DNA of 64,000 nucleotides, taken from Sarcophilus harrisii. Lineage: Eukaryota; Chordata; Mammalia; Dasyuromorphia; Dasyuridae. Positions 12,863 through 26,000 of this stretch are shown here, piece by piece. The notes beneath the pieces are model-generated. The model searched no databases. It had not been told where the DNA came from and saw only the letters and a program-made list of their open reading frames with translations. Position 1 is the first letter of the stretch. Each line of letters opens with the position of its first letter. The position numbers were made by a program, and so were the translations under genes. The stretch covers positions 598,441,665 to 598,505,664 of the forward strand of contig NC_045427.1 of NCBI RefSeq assembly GCF_902635505.1. The letters run 5' to 3'.

Positions 12863-13959
12863 TTGCTAGCTTTTTTCTTTCCAAGGTGACACAACTGGAA
12901 AGTATGGCAGGACTAGAATTTTAATCTAGGTCCTTTGTTTCTAAATTCAGATCAAAGATACTTTTATTGACCCAGCACTTTTAGCTGATAATAGCTGAAG
13001 GGAAGGGTGTATTGGTAAATGTTTAACAACTAGTTATCTAAAAAAATAATCAAATGCCACTTTTATGTTTAATATGCCTTACTAGTATTTTTCTCCATCA
13101 TTTCTTCAATTTTAGACAATCAACAAAGCAATAAATAAAGCTCCGATTTGTAGGTGATTGCAATTTATGAGATGTAAATGCTCATACTGAAAAAAATCTT
13201 CAATTAGGTGGCTCTCTCAGGACTGTCCAAGCCGGCTCCAGCACAGCCTTGGTTTTAGGTTCTTTCCTCTTCTTTCTGATCAAGAGTAATTTATACTCTA
13301 ATAAAGAACTTTTAGAGACTCCTACCTCCCCCCCCCCAAAAAAAAAAAAAATCCTCCAACCCTCCCAAACTCCCCCTCTCAAAATAAGTAATTAGTGGTG
13401 GAATTTCAGGCAGTGCAAAGGCAGGTAGGGCTATTTTGGTTGTTTTTTATTCTACCTACTTGTAGAGCTACTTCTGATGGGCTGGAGCATTTACAAGTGA
13501 GCAAAGACACCAAGGGGCCTTATCTTATCTTCCCTTAAGTCTTAGTAAGGGGCAGAGCCAGGATTAGAGCCCAAGTATGAGTTTAGGGATCTTCCCACTG
13601 AACCACCTAGCATTCTCACTGACTCCATCCCCACCTTTAGTCCCTCCCGCCACTCCTTGTAGGTGTTTCTTAGTTTATTTATTAACATTTATTGAAAGTG
13701 TCTCCTCTAGATAAGGGACCTGCACATTTCTCTGTATGCTTGGCTGCTTGTATGCATCGGTGCTTTGATCAAACTCTTTCCAGACTGTTTAGTTTTCATT
13801 TGTCATAGCGTACAACTTGCCAGGAATGATGTGAGAGCCAGATAGGAATCAGTGAGGGTTTTTGAAATTAAAAAAATATATATTGTAGTCATTAACACAG
13901 AATGTACAATACTCTTTGGGTACATGAAAAGGAAATTGGATTTAGAAGTGATGGTTCCC

Positions 13960-15060
13960 GGCATCGGGCATTTTCTCTGCTTTCCTCACTACTGAGGATA
14001 CGTGGGCTCCTCTCACATGGAAGCTATTCCGATAGTGAGCGCTTCAGGAGGCCCCCTGCCCTTGCCCACCCAGCCGGAGCCTCTCTCCTCCTGGACCTCT
14101 CTAGATCTCTAACCACTGGCTCTGAAGATGAGCGGCTCTGAGACGTCCAGAGCTGCGGGGAGATCCTTGTTCTCAGGGGCTTTCTCCCTTCCCAGAGTGG
14201 ACCCGGATGGTGACATGCCCAGGGGTGGGGATGGAGCGGGGGAGTATGAAAGCACATGGAGGCGGGGATCTTTGGGGTTGGGGGGGGACCCCGAGGCTTG
14301 TGGATTCTCCTTGGCTTTTAAGCAAAGGTCGGAGGCCTGCTTGTCAGGGTCTTGCCATCTGCACCTCCGAAATCTGGCGACTCCCAAATATCCGGCTCCC
14401 ATCCCGTCACTTTCATGTTCCTTCTAAGAGAAGAAAGAACAGCCTAAGCTGCCCATCCCCTGGCCCCTATAATGGGGCTGTGGGATGTCTGGAGCAGCAC
14501 TGCCCCCTCCTGGCTGCCCTTCAGAAGGCAGATAAGCATAAGGGAACTCAGATTAATGGGAAAATCTAGGGTCCTGATCCCGATGCTCGCCCCCGACATA
14601 CGGGCTGGGAATCAAGAGCAATCCCTTTGGAGATAGTCCCTTTCCCCTGCCTGCAGCCAGCCCCGTTGGGCTGGGGATTGGAAGGGGGCTTTTCTGTCTT
14701 CAGGCCCAAGGGATCTGATCCATTTCTAGCTTTCACGCCCCTTTGTGCTCAGGCCTGTCAGTGAAGCAGCATTAATTAGGCACCACCTGTGCCAGGCACA
14801 CGGCTAAGCACTGCCGTCATAACGGTAAAAAGCAGCCTCTGCCGTGAGTCTAATGCGGGGGACAGCAGGTAAATGGCTGCACAAACAGGAGACGTTGGGA
14901 GAGAAACCTCGGGGAGAAGGCACTAGGGAGCTTGGCAGGGACTTGTCGGGGGAGAAGCCACGACCTGCAGGAAGCCAGGAGGCAGAGTTGAGGGAGAGAA
15001 TTCCAATGAGGGATCCCCAGATAGGAGACAACTGCCTCTACAAACCTGGCCTGGAAAGTG
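13960..15060. other. GC-richer block with scattered CpG, no gene recognised
   Basis: Base composition rises clearly above the AT-rich surroundings and CpGs are scattered (for example CCCGGCATCGGG near 13957, CCCGATGCTCGCCCCCGAC near 14578). Several open frames of 74-120 residues overlap on both strands, as expected in GC-rich DNA, and none resembles a family I know. It could be a distal promoter, an enhancer or the first exon of an unseen transcript. A family A head (GCACCACCTGTGCCAGGCAC) sits at 14779-14798. Confidence 0.35.
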
Positions 15061-15086
15061 CCTTTCCCCAGGTCTCAGAGGGGCAA

Positions 15087-15281
15087 GGCAAGGATTCTGA
15101 CCCAGGCATTCCCCAATCCTCTTCCATGGGAAGCCCTTCAAATACAAGGGGGAGGCAAGGATTCTGACCTAAGCATTTCCTAATCCCCTTCCATGGGAAG
15201 CCCTTCAAATAAAAGGGGGAAGGCAAGGATTCTGACCCAGAATTCCTAATTCCCTTCTATGGAAAGTCCTTCAAATACAAG
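15087..15281. repeat. Tandem triplication, unit 67-68 bp
   Basis: Three head-to-tail units begin GGCAAGGATTCTGACC at 15087, 15154 and 15222, each continuing with CTTCCATGGGAAGCCCTTC (changed in the third) and AAATACAAG or a close variant. The first two units are the most similar. Not part of a recognised mobile element. Confidence 0.9.
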
Positions 15282-16342
15282 ACAGTTAGTCTGGTCCCTC
15301 CAACCAAAGGTTGGAGACAAGTGAGTATGTGGAAGAGGGAGGGGGAAGCCTGGGAAAGCTCTTAAAAGTCTTCTTAGTCTTGGGAGTTACCTGTCCATCT
15401 GGAGGTATTCTCCCTGGCTTGAACAGTCAAACGGACCCTGCAGTTGGGGTCTCTTCTCAGAAATTATCGCCTTTAAAGTGCCTGGAGATTTTATGGCATC
15501 CTGGGAAGGCAGAGGATCAGCACCAACTACTACTTTGCAAAGGGGAACAGGGAGAACAGAATGGTATCTCTGGCCAGGGTCATTCCAAAGGTTCCAACCT
15601 GAGAATGATGGAAGATTCAGGCCGGGCAGATGCTGCCCCCCAGCCGCCGAAGGAGGAATCGCTTTCTTTGCCCTCCCTACCATTCATTAGGCACTCCATA
15701 GCCAGCAGCTCAAGGTGGTTTATCTTTTTGAACAAGGGTTTCCCATCTCATCTATGCTGGTCTCTCTCTAGAGGCCAAATGCTGCATCTTTCCTCTTCTT
15801 TCCAAGCCCAGGCCCATTAAAAGTCTTCACTAAAAGCCTTATACTTGGGCATCCCACGACAGAGGAGAGTTTAATATTCTATCACCCAAAATACGGGGTG
15901 CCCCAGTGCCTTGCACTGGAAAGTCAAGAAAAGTAAGTCTCTGCTTTCAAGATTAGACTTTATACTAGAGTCGTCACATTTTAACTTGGCTGAGACAAAT
16001 TCCAAAACTGGAATCTTACCAGATGTTCAGACCTTAGGTCTGTACCTCTCTATCAAAGATAACTTGCATTTTCAAAAGGTTTAATCTTTAATGGTAAAAC
16101 TGGAGGCATTCTGATAGGCAGGTGGCCAAGATTTCTTTTAGTTGGAGTGTTATCTGTTTTACTGGGTTGTCAGGCAAGCCCTAGGCTTGTGGGTTGTGGG
16201 CACGTCTGCCACAGCATGCATCAGGGACACACTTGAGGTCCTGTGGTTCTTCAGGAGCCTGGGACTCTTTAACCATTGTCCCTTCCTCTCTCTAGAGGTT
16301 ACCCAGAGCTCTAGAAAAAAGAATGTCAAGAAAGGAGAGCTG

Positions 16343-16464
16343 ACTGGTCATCCTGCCATCTAGGGGAGGGGGTGGGGTAAGAGGTGAAAAATTGGAACAA
16401 GAGGTTTGGCAATTGTTAATGCTGTAAAGTTACCCATGTATAAATCCTGTAAATAAAAGGCTAT

Positions 16465-16495
<31 letters not shown>
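16343..16495 (+). mobile_element. Very short L1 insertion (3' end only)
   Basis: This 153-bp piece is almost identical to the end of the large L1 at 40017-40150 (the GGGGAGGGGGTGGGG stretch, AAAAATTGGAACAAGAGG and AATAAAAGGCTATTAAA), followed by a poly(A) tail. It is flanked by a perfect 15-bp target-site duplication, AAGAAAGGAGAGCTG, at 16328-16342 and 16496-16510. A recent-looking, strongly 5'-truncated insertion just downstream of HEXA. Confidence 0.9.
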
Positions 16496-16499
<4 letters not shown>

Positions 16500-16792
16500 A
16501 AGGAGAGCTGGATCCAAGACCTATTAAAGACCCTGGGAAGAAGTTCCTTTGCCTCAGGGGTTAGCCTTTGGACAATAATAGGAAGTCAGTACAAAGACTA
16601 GGTAGGGGATTGCTAAAGTTCAGGAGAATTTATTCCGAGAATCAAACTGCTCAAATGCAAGTACTATTAAATGCTTTCCTGGGATTGGAGGAGAAATAGC
16701 TGGAACTGCTGCTGTCTTGACTGGAGTTACGATGATCGATTGGTGAGTCAGTCACAGTTGTGGGCTCACAAAAGCAGTTTGTCACAAAATTC

Positions 16793-16798
16793 TTTATT
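16793..16798 (-). promoter_or_regulatory. HEXA polyadenylation signal
   Basis: AATAAA on the minus strand, 151 bases past the HEXA stop codon, followed by T/GT-rich sequence (TTTTGTGAC, CTTTTGTGAG). This implies a short 3' UTR ending near 16770-16785. Confidence 0.75.
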
Positions 16799-16948
16799 GG
16801 ACTTGAATCACAGCACAATCTCCAGTCCCCTCCCCACCAGGGGGTCCCCAGGGATGCACGTGGAGGTTTGCCCACCACTTGGGTTAAGCTAGAGAGCCAG
16901 CCTGACATGACCCAAGTTTCCTGAGTGATCAACACTTGTAGGGTGAGT

Positions 16949-17030
16949 TCAAGGATGATTTTGCTCCATTCTATGGAAATATTCATGCTCACAGTAGCCT
17001 ACATAGAGAGGCTGGGCTTGGATACCTCGT
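16949..17030 (-). CDS. HEXA: HEXA exon 14 (last coding, stop TGA)
   Basis: Encodes residues 520-546. Acceptor CTTACAG precedes 17030. It reads [17 protein letters not shown], holding the last conserved cysteine, and then a tail a few residues longer than human (ends ..HRMEQNHP). Confidence 0.95.
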
Positions 17031-20000
17031 CTGTAAGAAGACAAAAAGGAGAAAACAGGTCATGGGAAGGAGGGGACAGAGCTAGGGATGGGGAGGAACT
17101 GACAGAAAATCACTTATGTGCCTATGGGTAAAAGCCTGGGGAACCTAAAACAGTTCCTGTCCTCAAAAAACTCACATTCTACTGTTGGATACAACATGTA
17201 CACAAAGAAAGAGCAAGGTAATTTTAGGACTGATTGAGCCCTATCTAGGGCCAGAGGTCTTAGGCTGAGGATGGAAACAAGCCGAAGATCCTCAGAGCTC
17301 CAGCTTAGGGAGGCCCAGGAAATGGGAAGGTGTGGGCTCACAACCAGGGCTTTGGGATGGAGAGGTCAGGGGTTACGCCATGGACAACCTCAGACTAGCC
17401 TGAGTCATTCCCTACATCTCTGGGCACTACAAGTCTCAGCTTTGAGCAGGAGGGTACCTCCTGAGCTGGGGGCCACAGATTCTAATGGCTTGGTGGTCTA
17501 AAATATCATCTAGTCTAATCATCTTGTTTCATTTGGTGGGAAACAGGCTCAGGGACGAGTTAAGTGCTCATAATCACAGCATTTGAATTGGACCCTCCAA
17601 TCTTACTCCTAACCTAGTGAGCTTTCTACAATGATCATGTCTGGCGAGGTGTGCAATCAATCCGGGAGAGAACAAATTATTGTGGTCTAGCTCTTGGCTT
17701 TAAGGAACCTCCTTCCTTCTGCAAAAATTCTTAGAAACAGCCAAACTTAACAATGTTTGATGAGAAGGACTGCATAGACTGCAAAAAGGCTCTGAGGAGT
17801 TTGGGTACTATGTCTAATCCACATCATTGGACTGAAGCCAAAGTTAAAAAGGCAAATTTACAAATATCATCTTCCCAATCCCACAATAATTTGCCTTTGT
17901 GAAAGCTCAAAATACCAATCTAGGGCACAATCGCTGCCCCTCCTACCTGAGCAGCTCACACCGGAAGTGGGCCAGTCGGTTATACGCCAAATCCAAGTCC
18001 CTCACGGACTGGCTGCTCCAAAGCCTCTCTGCCACGGCTCCTCCCCTGGGCCTGGATGGGGACACAGAGCCAGCCCCTGGTCAGATTTCTTATTTGGGCT
18101 GGGAGGACGTGATTGGAGCAGGAAAGGGGTGAATGGATGTGCCCAGGAGAGTGCTGAGGATGAGAGTCTTATGGCTGAACCACTAGCATACTGTGACCTA
18201 GACGTGGTTATTTCATCTAACGAGTCCTGCCCTCTCTCTCTCAAAGAAGAAGACAGCAATTGTGAAAAGGGTCTTGGAGGAAATGGCATACTGGGGTTTT
18301 AGAGGATCGTGGAGAGGGACATCAGAAGCCATCTCACTATACGGATGAGGAAACCGAGATGAAGGGAATTAAGTGAGTTGCCAAGATCAGATAGCCAGAG
18401 GTGGGATTTGAACCTAGATCTCCTGTTTTCAGAACCCACGGCATTTCTCCCCTCTTGGGGTCACAGCACAGGCAGGGATGAGAGAGGTAGAACATGGCTT
18501 TGGGGTCGGCAGCAGGTAGCTGTAGCTGAGTGCAGGCTAAGTGAGCATGAGACATGATGCCCCAGACTTTGGGAGTGGCAGGGAAAAGCAAAGGGCACCG
18601 AGTGCCCAGGGCCTGACCTTTGGCAAATGATTTATGCCCTTGGCACCCTGTTTTTATGGAAAAAATGAGGTGCACTCTCTATCTTACTACCAGCCCTGGA
18701 TGAGACTAGCACGAGAGAGATTATACAAACTGAAGGAATCATGAGGCTAACACTTGGTATGGCCATTGGGCCAGAAGATGAGGGGAGGAGGAAAAAAATA
18801 TCCGGAGGGCACCAGAAATAACTCTGGGTCAGCGTAGGCCAGTTGGAAGCCATGACTTCTGCTGGACTCCATCTCTCTCCTGCCTTGTTTGCCAGCTGCT
18901 CTTTACTAACTTCATTATTTTCCTCCCTTCCTCTGACCAGTTTTGCTCCTCCCTGCTGCTTACCAGAGTCTGGGGGTCAGATTTGTCTCGTCCACGTATT
19001 CGCCCCACATGCAGGCTTCGCCCCCAATCACCAGAGACTTCTGCTCAGGGCTGCCTGCGGGAACACAAGCTCGGTCATGAAGGCAATGCCAGGGACTCAG
19101 GACAAGCCCAGCAGGAGGAAGTGTTATTTAACAGCTCCAAACATCAGGGCATGATGAAAAGATGTATTTGTGGGCAGCTCCAAGAATGACTGAAGATTTT
19201 ACTTCCTAAACTCCTTTCAGGACCAAACCCTCTAAACGTCCCAATTCCAAGGAACGCCACAGAGAAAGAGGGGCCTACGTCCTCCCTTCCACACCCTCAA
19301 ACCTTTAAAGTCCAGGGGGTCCACCATGTAGATTTCCTGCCAGTCCTGCCCGTAGGAGATGCGGTTCAGGTACCAGGGCGCAGACAACAAAGCACGGAAC
19401 CCTGCCTTGGTGACATTCTGCATCTCCAAGGCGTATGGGAAAGGGCTCCTTTCTTTCCAGACATGCACCACGGTGTCTGGGTTCAGCTGGTGACAAGGAA
19501 CAAAATAAGACAAGTTAGGAGTGAAGGTTGCCCACTGCTAGGGGAAAGGGCCTCAGCACTTTCACCAGAGCTAATGGCCTCACACGGGCTAAACCTTTCA
19601 AAAGAACGGGGACCTATTCAATGTTCTTGTTGTCCCTATCTCTACCCCTCTTTGTAGAACCACAAGAAGGGGTCGTGTTTGAGCACCTCCAAAGGCCCGA
19701 GTTCCAGGGTACCCTGGGCCTCTGCCAGCCGACAGAGAGGATAGGGCATCTTTTGTTTCCAAATCTCAGACCCAGGGTCACTGAAGCACTCCTTCTTATC
19801 CTCCCAGTGCTGAGGGGCCCCTATCTACTGGCCTGGGGATGGAGGAGAGAGGCGGGAATATAGAAGGCACTTGACTCTGAATCATATTTTTTTGTCCCTC
19901 TTCCTGTCTAGAACCCCACTTTAAAACTTGGGCAGGGGTGTGTGGGGAAGGAAGGCAGGTGGTGGTGGTGGTGGTGGTGGTGTTCTAAGAAACAAAACTA

Positions 20001-23000
20001 AAGGACAAAGAGCCAGGCCAACTGCACCCAGAACAATAGAGCTGGGAATAAGCCAAAGGGTGCACCCCTACCATGGGGCAGCCCAAATGTCCAAGTGTTT
20101 CCAAATGCTCCGGGAGATAGGTGGCCATCTTTCTGGGCTAAACAGAGAATGTTAGCCAGCCCTTTGTTCTAACACCATGTAAGAATAATAATAACAATAA
20201 TAACAATAGTAACTCATATCTAGTGTTTTAAATGTTATCTTATTTGATGCTCACAACAATCCTGTGAGGCAGGTGCTAAAATTATCACCCAAATTTCACT
20301 AATGAGAAAATAGAAGATGAATGGGTAAGTGGCTTGCTCAGAGTCACACAGCTAGAAGTGTCTGAGGTTGGATTTGAATTCAGATGTGCCTGAACCCAAG
20401 TGCAGAATTCAACTCAATTCACTGCATCACTTAGTGATCTCTGAAGATATCGGAAACCTTGGTGTCAGTTGCAAGAAGCAAAGCCCAGCAGCTCTGAGAG
20501 GCTCTGCAAGGACAGAAAGTCCTTCAAGTTGGGAAGGAGTAGATGGAAAAGGAGGCAGAAATGCTGTTCCACTTCTCTGAAATCCAAGGTTTAGGTTGAA
20601 TGGAATCTCACCTGTGCAAAAACCCTAGGAGAAAGTAAGTGGGGCAGATTCCTTCATGGGAAAGCCTTCTCTTTGACCCATTAAAAATGAAATCTAAGGC
20701 ATCTGGGGAAAATCAGCCCTGTAGTGGTAGTACTGGAATGGAAACCAAGGCCTGCTCTCTGCAGAGCCTTTGGGGCTCCTAGTGCTCCTGGGGAGCAGCA
20801 AGGGGCATGGAGGGTTGGAATGACCGGACCACCGACACCTGCCCAAGGTTCATAAGATCAAGACAGCAAACTGTTCCTTCTTTCTCCTTCACAATACTTC
20901 TCTTACCTTCACATTATTGTCAAACACCTCCTGCCACACCATGTAGCCCTTTCTATAGGAAGACACAATGTTCAGTAGCCTGAGGAAGAGAAAAATCAGC
21001 AAACCCAATTGGAAGCTGCAACAGGTGAAGAACAGGCCAGAATCCTGGGGATGGCTGGAGTTCCCCTGATACCCAGCATTCTGGGATTTCATTTTTGGAC
21101 AATGGAGGAAAAGGTCTCCTATGAAATCCCAGCTATGCAACTTTCTCTCCTTGCTTCAGGCGAGGCCAATAATGTGCTGGAGTGGAAGAGGAAACTGCTT
21201 GGGAAGATGGTGAGAGGCAGAGCTTTAGTGGATGGGGGAGCAGTGAAAGTAGCAGGATTTCTCATTTTCAACTGGCTAAAGACTAGAGGGTAGAGGGAGC
21301 CTGGAAAATGTAATTTACATTAGGAGACACTATATATTTCAAAGTAAAGGATGGTACTACACAGGGTGTAGGAGGGTCCCAGACCATTCTCCCCTGGTCC
21401 CATATTCCAATTTCCTATTCAGGTAAACATATCCCCATCCTTACTTTTGAATGTAGAAAGATTCCAATTTCTCAAAGCGGTCAAAACCTCTTTTCTTCAT
21501 GAAGGCCTTAATATCTGGATTAGATCGCCTGCAAGAAAGAAGACTAATTTCTCCCACTCTTACATATCCAGGACTTCAGAACCTTGGGAAGACAGGGAAC
21601 AGTCACCTAATTTCCTGCTATTTCTCTCTCCAGTCTGAAAGAGAACCAAAAAGCCACTGCTAGCCCTGGAGTGAAGACTGTAGGAGAGTTACGTCCTGGT
21701 TTTGTGCCGAAAGCCTTTGACCAACCTTTGTCAGCACAGCATTTAAGATCTTCTCGAATAGGACTTCAGCCAACCTTCCCAGCTTTCCCTGGCTTCCACA
21801 AGGGAGGACCAGATGCTGTTAAAAGACTGAAGAGACCTCAGACTGTCTAGTCCCACTCCCTCTTTTAAAGATGAAGCAAATAAAACCCTGGGAGATGGTG
21901 ACTTGCCCAGTGGTATATGAGTATTATGTGGCTGATCTGAGATTCAAGCCTAGATCTTCAGACTCTCAAGCTATTTCTCAGTAATGTTCATGCCTTCTTT
22001 TACTTTTTTTCAGAGTTCAATAAATCTGAAATGCCTATCTCCTACCACCATCCAAATTCTACTTCCCCTGCAAGGCCCTATTTGAAATCTCTTCCTCAGA
22101 ACTTTTCCTGACTTTGCTTTCCAACTAGTGTCCTCCTTTCTTGGTTCTCTTAAATCCTATAACATTGTTTTGAAATGTGCAATAGCTTCTGTTAGATCTT
22201 TTACCTCAACTATACCAATAATAGATCTTTTTTGCCCTTTTTTGGTTAGCAAAGAATTAGGAACAGGAGAAGGAAGCTTCATTAATGCCTTGCTTGATGT
22301 CTTTTGCTCTAAGATTTGTAGAAGGTAGAAGAGGACTGAGACAAAGGGAGATTAGAGCAAAATGATGGTACTGGATTGGGGAAGAGTATAAGGCTGAATA
22401 GATAGTTTAGGTAGGGAGCATAATCAGGCAGGAGGAAAGAGAAGAAAAGCTGTGAAATTATTAATCCACCTTCTCTTTTGTATGACTCTATAGGACTAGA
22501 GACTTTGGTTTTGAATGGTCAAGGAATTCCAACATTTCAACTCTCCTCAATCCCTGGTCTACAGACACACACAGACACACACAGACACACAGACACACAC
22601 ACTTCCCCCTTCCCCCTCCAAGAACTCCAGATTCTTGACTGACTTACTAAATTAAAAGGGAAATGGGGATGAACTGAGGGCTCCTACCAACATGTGAAAT
22701 CAACCTCATCCCCTCCAAGGTGAAGGTAAAAGTCTGGGAAAACTGAGCTGATCTCCTGGAAGAATGAAGCCATGAACTCATAGGTGCTGTTGAGGATGGG
22801 ATTTACTGGGCCAAAAGTGCCAGAAGGAGTGCTGCCTGAGTAGCAAGGAGTCAGCAGTCCAGGAATACCTAGTTCAAGAGAGATACATACACAGTCACAC
22901 AGAAATAATCACCTGCCCACAGAAATAGACCTAGTACCAGGTCTAGCCTGAGAATAGCTCTACTGATCAACGATTTGGGGCTGTATTGCAATAACTTATT

Positions 23001-26000
23001 TCTACCTTAAGCAGGAAATCAGAATTTATTTAGGACTTACATTATGGGGCACTGAATTCACCTGTTGCTGCTTTCCAAATAAGATGTTTGTAAAGTGCTA
23101 AGCCTGGTGCCCAGCTCATAGTAGGTGCTTGATACATGATTATTCATTTTCCTTTTTCCTTCCTAAGAGGTCCAAATCTATTGGGTTCTTAGAAAAGAGT
23201 TTTAGGATATAGTCTAGCCTCCATAGCTTCTCTTTTGCGAACCCATGAGACTTTGTTTCTTTAATTCTGAAAGGGATCAAAGCTTCAGTTAAGTAAGGAA
23301 ATCCAAGTGGGCTTTACTAGCAGCATCAGGAGACTTTTATTGGCCCAAATCCAAATAAATTTCAATTTTTTTTCCCTATCCTGAATTCTTTTGCACTTCC
23401 AATTTCCCAAGTGGAAAAAAGCATCAGGAAAATCTGTTATTCCTAAGAAGAAAAACTGAAGTGCAGTATATTTTTGTCTATGGGTTACATGTTAAAGAGA
23501 TACTGTCAAGGGAAGACCTGAAAAGAAGATACTGGCTTCCTTCTGATTTTCCTCCTTCTCTTTCTTACCTTTTCCCCAAGACAAAGTGTGCCCAGGTGTG
23601 TCAAATTCTGATATGACTCTGATGCCTCGCATTCGGGCATATTCAATAACCTTCTTTACATCCCCAATTGTATAGATGTGAGTGGCAGAGTTGTAGGATC
23701 CCTGAAAGACACAAACAGTCCCTTCTCATACTCTCACCAGTAGAGGAAGATGAACTCCCAATATTCAGCACATAGGCTTAGTCCATCCTCACTGTAACTG
23801 CCTGAGCAGCACAAGCTGGACAGGATCATGGGGTCTTCCCCAGGTTTTGTACTCAACACAAGAATGCCAGATAGGACAATAGAGAAGAGTCACTGGTTAG
23901 TGACAAAATCAATTAAAATAATATCTCACATCCTTATTGTTCCTGATCTTTTTCAAAGTGCTTATTTTTCTTGGCTCTCACATTTCTGTGAGGTGAGCAA
24001 GAATTATTGGTACCATTAAAAACATAAGGAAACTGATAATCAGAAAAATGAAATGTAGTCCAAAGACACAGAGAACTTGAAGGTGCAGTGCAGTCCTTTT
24101 CCCACTAATCAAAGCTACAGGTGGCTCTTATGTGGTCCCTGTTCCCACTAACAGCACCCAGCAAAGAAGCCAGGTGCTTCCCACTCACAATTTTAGAGAG
24201 ACCAGGAAAAAACATACATACCTTTCTGCTAAGCTCAGGGAAAGTCATACTCTCATATGGAAATGAAGGGTCATCAACTATGTGCCAGTGGAAAACGTTG
24301 AATTTGTTATATGCCATGCCATCCTGGAGGGCAGAACATACATAAACTTATCCTTTCCTTCCATGTTAAGATTCAAGACACACAAATATCCCAAGATAAT
24401 GCCCCTCTAGTCCCCCTAAAGTTGGAGGGAAGTGTGAAAATACAGCTTCTTGCCGCTCGATTCCAGTACTTCATGTTTCTAGGGCCCTCTCTTTTATGGT
24501 CAAAGCATGTGGCTTTATGACTTTGTAACACTGAAATAAGTACCATCTAAAGGAGACTTGGAAAGAATCAGCTTGGCCCAAATGGATAAAGAGAACAGTT
24601 TCTTCTATACATGAAAACCCAACCAAAATCCAGTCAGTCAAGTAGATACTTTTGTCAGGATCAGAGTCTTAAGTTCTGATTGATCTCAAACTTGACTCTT
24701 TCTCCTCAATGATCTGAACATGGAGCCTAATGGGCACCGAAGTCTGAATTTTGTCCTTTCTTTCCTCTGGAGTTTTCCAGGTAGGTCACCTCTTTGGGAC
24801 TAGTGAAGAATCATAAAATAGAATGTCTTAGGAAGGGGTGTTAAAGCTTGCCACAGTAAATCCTTGGGGTCCTGAAGTGGAGAATCATAATTTCATACCA
24901 GTGTCTCCAGGATGCTCTGCAGTGGGAGGTAATGACGAGACGTGTCCAGCAGTAAGCCTCGGTGAGGGAATCGAGGAAAGTCTACAACTTCAGTCTGCTT
25001 GACATAGAACTGAGCAGAACAAACATGAAAGTTTAGTCAATGACACTCATTCCCTATTCCCAAAGTCTAAGAAGAGACCCAGGGTCTAAGAATTTTGTTG
25101 ACAGTGGCTAAATAAAAAACCCCTTTTGGATGACAGCACATCCCTGATCTTCCTGGGCTTTCCATGGTCCCTCTAACAGACTGATTCACTTTGTGGTGCT
25201 TTCTATTTCCAGCGCTTAGTATAGGGCTTGGCACATAATAGGAACTTAATGTTCATTGGCTGACTATCTCATAATTACTAATATCTGCAATTTTCCAGGA
25301 TATCCATGGGGCCCCAAAACCTACGTCCTGTGAACCATCTCTGAGGAACAATCACTACAAAGCTACACCCTGCACTCAAAGGCCACATGCAAAAAAGCTG
25401 ATTCACTAAGTTTTAACTTTTCACTCTATTAAAAAAAATTATATAAAATTTATTTTGTTCAATTACATGTAAACAAAATTTTTATACTTTTTTGGGGAGA
25501 GGGAGGAGGAGTTTAAGTGACTTGTCCAGCGTTACATAGTTAGTGTCACAGGTCTGAAGCTAGATTTGAACTCAGGTCCTTGTGACTCCAAGGCTGGTGC
25601 TCTAACTTAATTTTCAATTCCAAATTCTTTTCTTTCTTGAGAAAGCAAGCAACTTGATGCAGGTTATACAAAAAGTACCATCATGCAAAATGGCACTCTA
25701 GTTTTAAAATTTATATTTGAATGCTTTCATTTCTATTTTCTTTAGCTGACTTATTGTGGTCTAGGGTACAGGTGAACTCTAGTTATTTTATGCAACCTCA
25801 TTCTATCAAACCAGGGAACCTTAAGTCACAATCCAACCACATCCCCAATCTTTGTATTTCCTCCCAAATTCTAGCTAGCCAGGAATGTCTTATACCACTT
25901 TTGACATCCAGAGAGAACTTATGACAACAAAAAAGGCATTATATTGTAAACTTCCTTCAGTCACTTGGGACACACACTCACCATGCCCTCTGCGGATCTC

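Larger units (their letters stand above)
1..16774. other. Intergenic DNA left of HEXA
   Basis: No convincing coding exon is visible. The open frames are short and overlap repeats. In human the next gene on this side of HEXA is CELF6, but none of its RRM sequence is seen here. Homopolymers include T25 at 159-183, A26 at 1077-1102, C13 near 1178 and T40 at 3481-3520. The stretches 5612-7140, 8760-10570, 10710-11640, 12870-13890 and 15290-16327 hold only scattered SINE scraps and low-complexity runs that I could not place. Confidence 0.7.

Noticed and set aside
14024-15226. Several overlapping frames of 62-120 residues in the GC-rich block
   Set aside because: Open on both strands at once, as GC-rich DNA often is, and the repeated text comes from the 67-bp tandem units.
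15311-15820. 169-residue plus-strand open frame
   Set aside because: No recognised domain, overlapped by an antisense frame of 98 residues, with no conserved-looking segment.
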